From NCBI RefSeq assembly GCF_004792685.1, contig NZ_SRXT01000005.1, positions 248,001 through 312,000 of the forward strand: a stretch of DNA of 64,000 nucleotides, given 5' to 3'. Below are positions 62,704 to 64,000 of this stretch, one piece after another. The translations under genes and the position numbers were made by a program. Every line of letters begins with the position of its first letter. The first letter of the stretch is position 1. Source of the DNA: Sphingomonas gei (GTDB lineage Bacteria > Pseudomonadota > Alphaproteobacteria > Sphingomonadales > Sphingomonadaceae). The notes below the pieces were generated by a model that was not told where the DNA came from, did no database searches, and saw only the letters and a program-made list of their open reading frames with translations.

Positions 62704-62813
62704 CGTCGCCCCCGCGAAAGCGGGGGGCCATCTCGTGTCCGCTCAGCAATTACCGCAGCTGTGATGCGCGCGGCCCATCCGGGAGATGGGCCCCCGCTTT
62801 CGCGGGGGTGACG
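62704..62813. repeat. Intergenic inverted repeat, family C (copy 4)
   Basis: CGTCGCCCCCGCGAAAGCGG continuing GGGGCCATCTCG and, at the far end, GAGATGGGCCCCCGCTTTCG continuing CGGGGGTGACG. Same unit as 47686-47797. Lies between the convergent DUF3297 and beta-lactamase genes. Confidence 0.9.
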
Positions 62814-62844
62814 ATATTTTTCAATGTCGCATCAGGATGCATGT

Positions 62845-63726
62845 CTACCTCAGCGCCGCTGCGATCGCCCGCCCGACTCGCGCGTGGAGCGGCCGGCTTT
62901 GCTCGAGCGGCAGCGAACCTCCGGTGATATAGCTCGCGACGACCAAAGGTGCGCGGCGCGGCGGCCAGACGATCCCCAGCAAATTATCGGTGCCGTAGCC
63001 GCCTGCGCCGGTCTTGTCGGCGACGGTCCAGCCCGCCGGCAGCCCGGCGCGCAGGCTGGTCCGGCTGGTGCGGGTGTCTTTCATCCATGCGGTCAGCTGG
63101 TCGCGGCTCGTGGGTGCCAGCGCTCGGCCGAGCACCAAGTGCCGGGCGAGATCGGCCATCGCCTGCGGCGTGGTCGTGTCGCGCACATCGCCGGGCTTCG
63201 CTTCGCCCATATCGGTCTCCCACCGGTCGAGCCGTGTCACCGGATCGCCGAACGCCCGCAGTCTGCGGGTGAAGCCGTCCGGTCCGCCGATCGTGCGGAG
63301 CAGCAGATTCGCGGCGCTGTTGTCGCTGAGCGTGATCGTCGCTTGGCAGAGTTCGCGGACGCTGGCCGAGGCGCCGACACGCTTCTCGCAGAAGGGCGAG
63401 TTGCTGACGATGTCGGCTGCCGCCACCTTTATGCGCCGGTCGAGCGTCTCGCGCCCGGCTTCGACTTGCTTGAGTATCGCCGCGGCGAGCGCGAATTTGA
63501 AGGTGCTGCACATCGGGAAGCGCTCGCTCGCGCGCCAGCCGAAGCGGTCGCCGGTCGCGGTGTCGAGTATTGACAGCCCGAGCCGGCCGCCGCTGGCCCG
63601 TTCGACTGCGCCGACGGCGTTGCGGAACTCGGGCCCGAAGTGGCTGGCGGTGCTCGCGGCGGATGCCGCGGCTGTTGCGGCTGCAGCGACTGCGCCGCTG
63701 GCCCAAAGGAATTTGCGTCTGTCCAT
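62845..63726 (-). CDS. Class A beta-lactamase, Tat-exported
   Basis: A 293-aa serine beta-lactamase. A twin-arginine signal (MDRRKFLWASGAVAAAATAA) leads to the catalytic PMCSTFKF (Ser74, Lys77 = Ambler 70/73), SDN at 134-136 (Ambler 130-132), RWETDMGEA with Glu170 (Ambler 166), and DKTGAGGYGTDN (Lys238 = Ambler 234). The omega loop has Gly where Ambler Asn170 is normal. The Cys at Ambler 69 has no Cys238 partner, arguing against a KPC-type enzyme. Probably an intrinsic chromosomal enzyme; spectrum cannot be read from sequence. ATG 63726 follows GGGAGAAG. Confidence 0.95.
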   Translation of the reverse strand: MDRRKFLWASGAVAAAATAAASAASTASHFGPEFRNAVGAVERASGGRLGLSILDTATGDRFGWRASERFPMCSTFKFALAAAILKQVEAGRETLDRRIKVAAADIVSNSPFCEKRVGASASVRELCQATITLSDNSAANLLLRTIGGPDGFTRRLRAFGDPVTRLDRWETDMGEAKPGDVRDTTTPQAMADLARHLVLGRALAPTSRDQLTAWMKDTRTSRTSLRAGLPAGWTVADKTGAGGYGTDNLLGIVWPPRRAPLVVASYITGGSLPLEQSRPLHARVGRAIAAALR

Positions 63727-63824
63727 GTGTCTTCTCCCTCTGCCGCTTGATGCGGCGGGGGAGGCGGAGGACACAAAGGATCAAATCTCGGCACAGCCAT
63801 GAGAGTAATTCATGGCACTGCTTG

Positions 63825-63854
63825 AAATCCTCCCTCGCGAAGCGGGGAGGATTT
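63825..63854. repeat. Short hairpin repeat, family D (copy 2)
   Basis: Perfect 10-bp arms AAATCCTCCC / GGGAGGATTT around TCGCGAAGCG. The right arm overlaps the stop codon of the partial minus-strand gene that follows. Same family as 9498-9524. Confidence 0.7.
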
Positions 63855-64000
63855 AGGTGTCCGCGAAGGCTTCACGCGCGGCATCCTCGAAGGCTTTGAG
63901 CGCGAGCAAATGCGGGAACGGGCCGTGGCTGATCCGGGCGATGCCTGCCTCGGCGACTGTCTTGGCCAAGGGCGCGCCGGGGAAGGCCATGAAATTCACG
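63853..64000 (-). CDS. Isocitrate lyase / PEP mutase family protein, C-terminal fragment
   Basis: The last 48 codons of a minus-strand gene whose start is outside the window; stop TAA at 63853-63855. The piece VNFMAFPGAPLAKTVAEAGI then ARISHGPFPHLLALKAFEDAAREAF matches the end of the PEP mutase / methylisocitrate-lyase-like TIM barrel (P-x-L-A-E-x-G-V-x-R-I-S-x-G-x). The catalytic part is not in view, so the specific reaction is unknown. Confidence 0.75.
   Translation of the reverse strand, partial: VNFMAFPGAPLAKTVAEAGIARISHGPFPHLLALKAFEDAAREAFADT

Overview
The window is a gene-dense, GC-rich chromosomal segment from an alphaproteobacterium, most likely Sphingomonadales (Sphingomonas or a relative). 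Supporting evidence: the order yebC-ruvC-ruvA-ruvB-ybgC-tolQ-tolR-tolA-tolB-pal, the pyk-DUF1244-DUF2312(GapR) block, an alphaproteobacterial/plant-type glutamate-cysteine ligase, a DUF3297 gene, a cysteine-free L36 protein, and several families of intergenic inverted repeats of the kind common in sphingomonads. I saw no rRNA, tRNA, CRISPR array, prophage or insertion sequence. Most of the window is housekeeping DNA with small accessory patches.

Layout. 1-11.9 kb: the 3' end of a sulfotransferase, a small secreted protein, the ClpB disaggregase, a stand-alone DUF4157 (eCIS-core) protein, M28 and M16 peptidases, purK/purE and gpmA. 12-18.1 kb: dienelactone hydrolase, CPA1-type antiporter, a DUF4136/M14/GNAT operon, the 41-aa L36 gene, a HAD phosphatase and a Phd-PIN toxin-antitoxin pair. 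18.1-28.1 kb: pyk, DUF1244, gapR, yebC, ruvCAB and the Tol-Pal cluster (no cpoB). 28.3-29.7 kb: a small SPFH / RHH-with-AT-hook / zinc-ribbon cluster behind a perfect palindrome. 29.7-35 kb: S1/P1 nuclease, isoaspartyl peptidase and two paralogous membrane acyltransferases flanking a membrane-bound LytTR regulator. 35-41 kb: ispG, a retropepsin-like protease, a tightly overlapping DMT/GNAT/SMR/TfoX operon, a lower-GC orphan secreted protein, DUF1345 and ppa. 41-50 kb: M61 peptidase, an ICMT-like membrane protein, gshA, rsmE, ubiA, pmbA and an IMPase. 50-56 kb: a divergent Rrf2/methyltransferase pair, an XpaC-like/TelA pair, an FMN reductase and typA. 56.5-64 kb: a three-gene TadG/TadE operon, an EVE protein, a Tyr/Arg-rich secreted protein, a cNMP-binding/TrxR-like oxidoreductase without CxxC, DUF3297, a Tat-exported class A beta-lactamase and the 3' end of a PEP-mutase-family gene.

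Functional themes: envelope integrity (tol-pal, TelA, acyltransferases, S1/P1, M-family peptidases), DNA repair and chromosome organisation (ruvCAB, gapR), proteostasis (clpB, typA), central metabolism (pyk, gpmA, purEK, ppa, ispG, ubiA, gshA). No clearly new defence or mobile system is visible. The items most worth a second look are the solitary DUF4157 protein, the SPFH/RHH/zinc-ribbon operon, the acyltransferase-LytTR-acyltransferase block with its long antisense overlap, the TadE-like protein with calcium-loop repeats, and repeat elements whose ends sit at the ribosome-binding sites of four genes.
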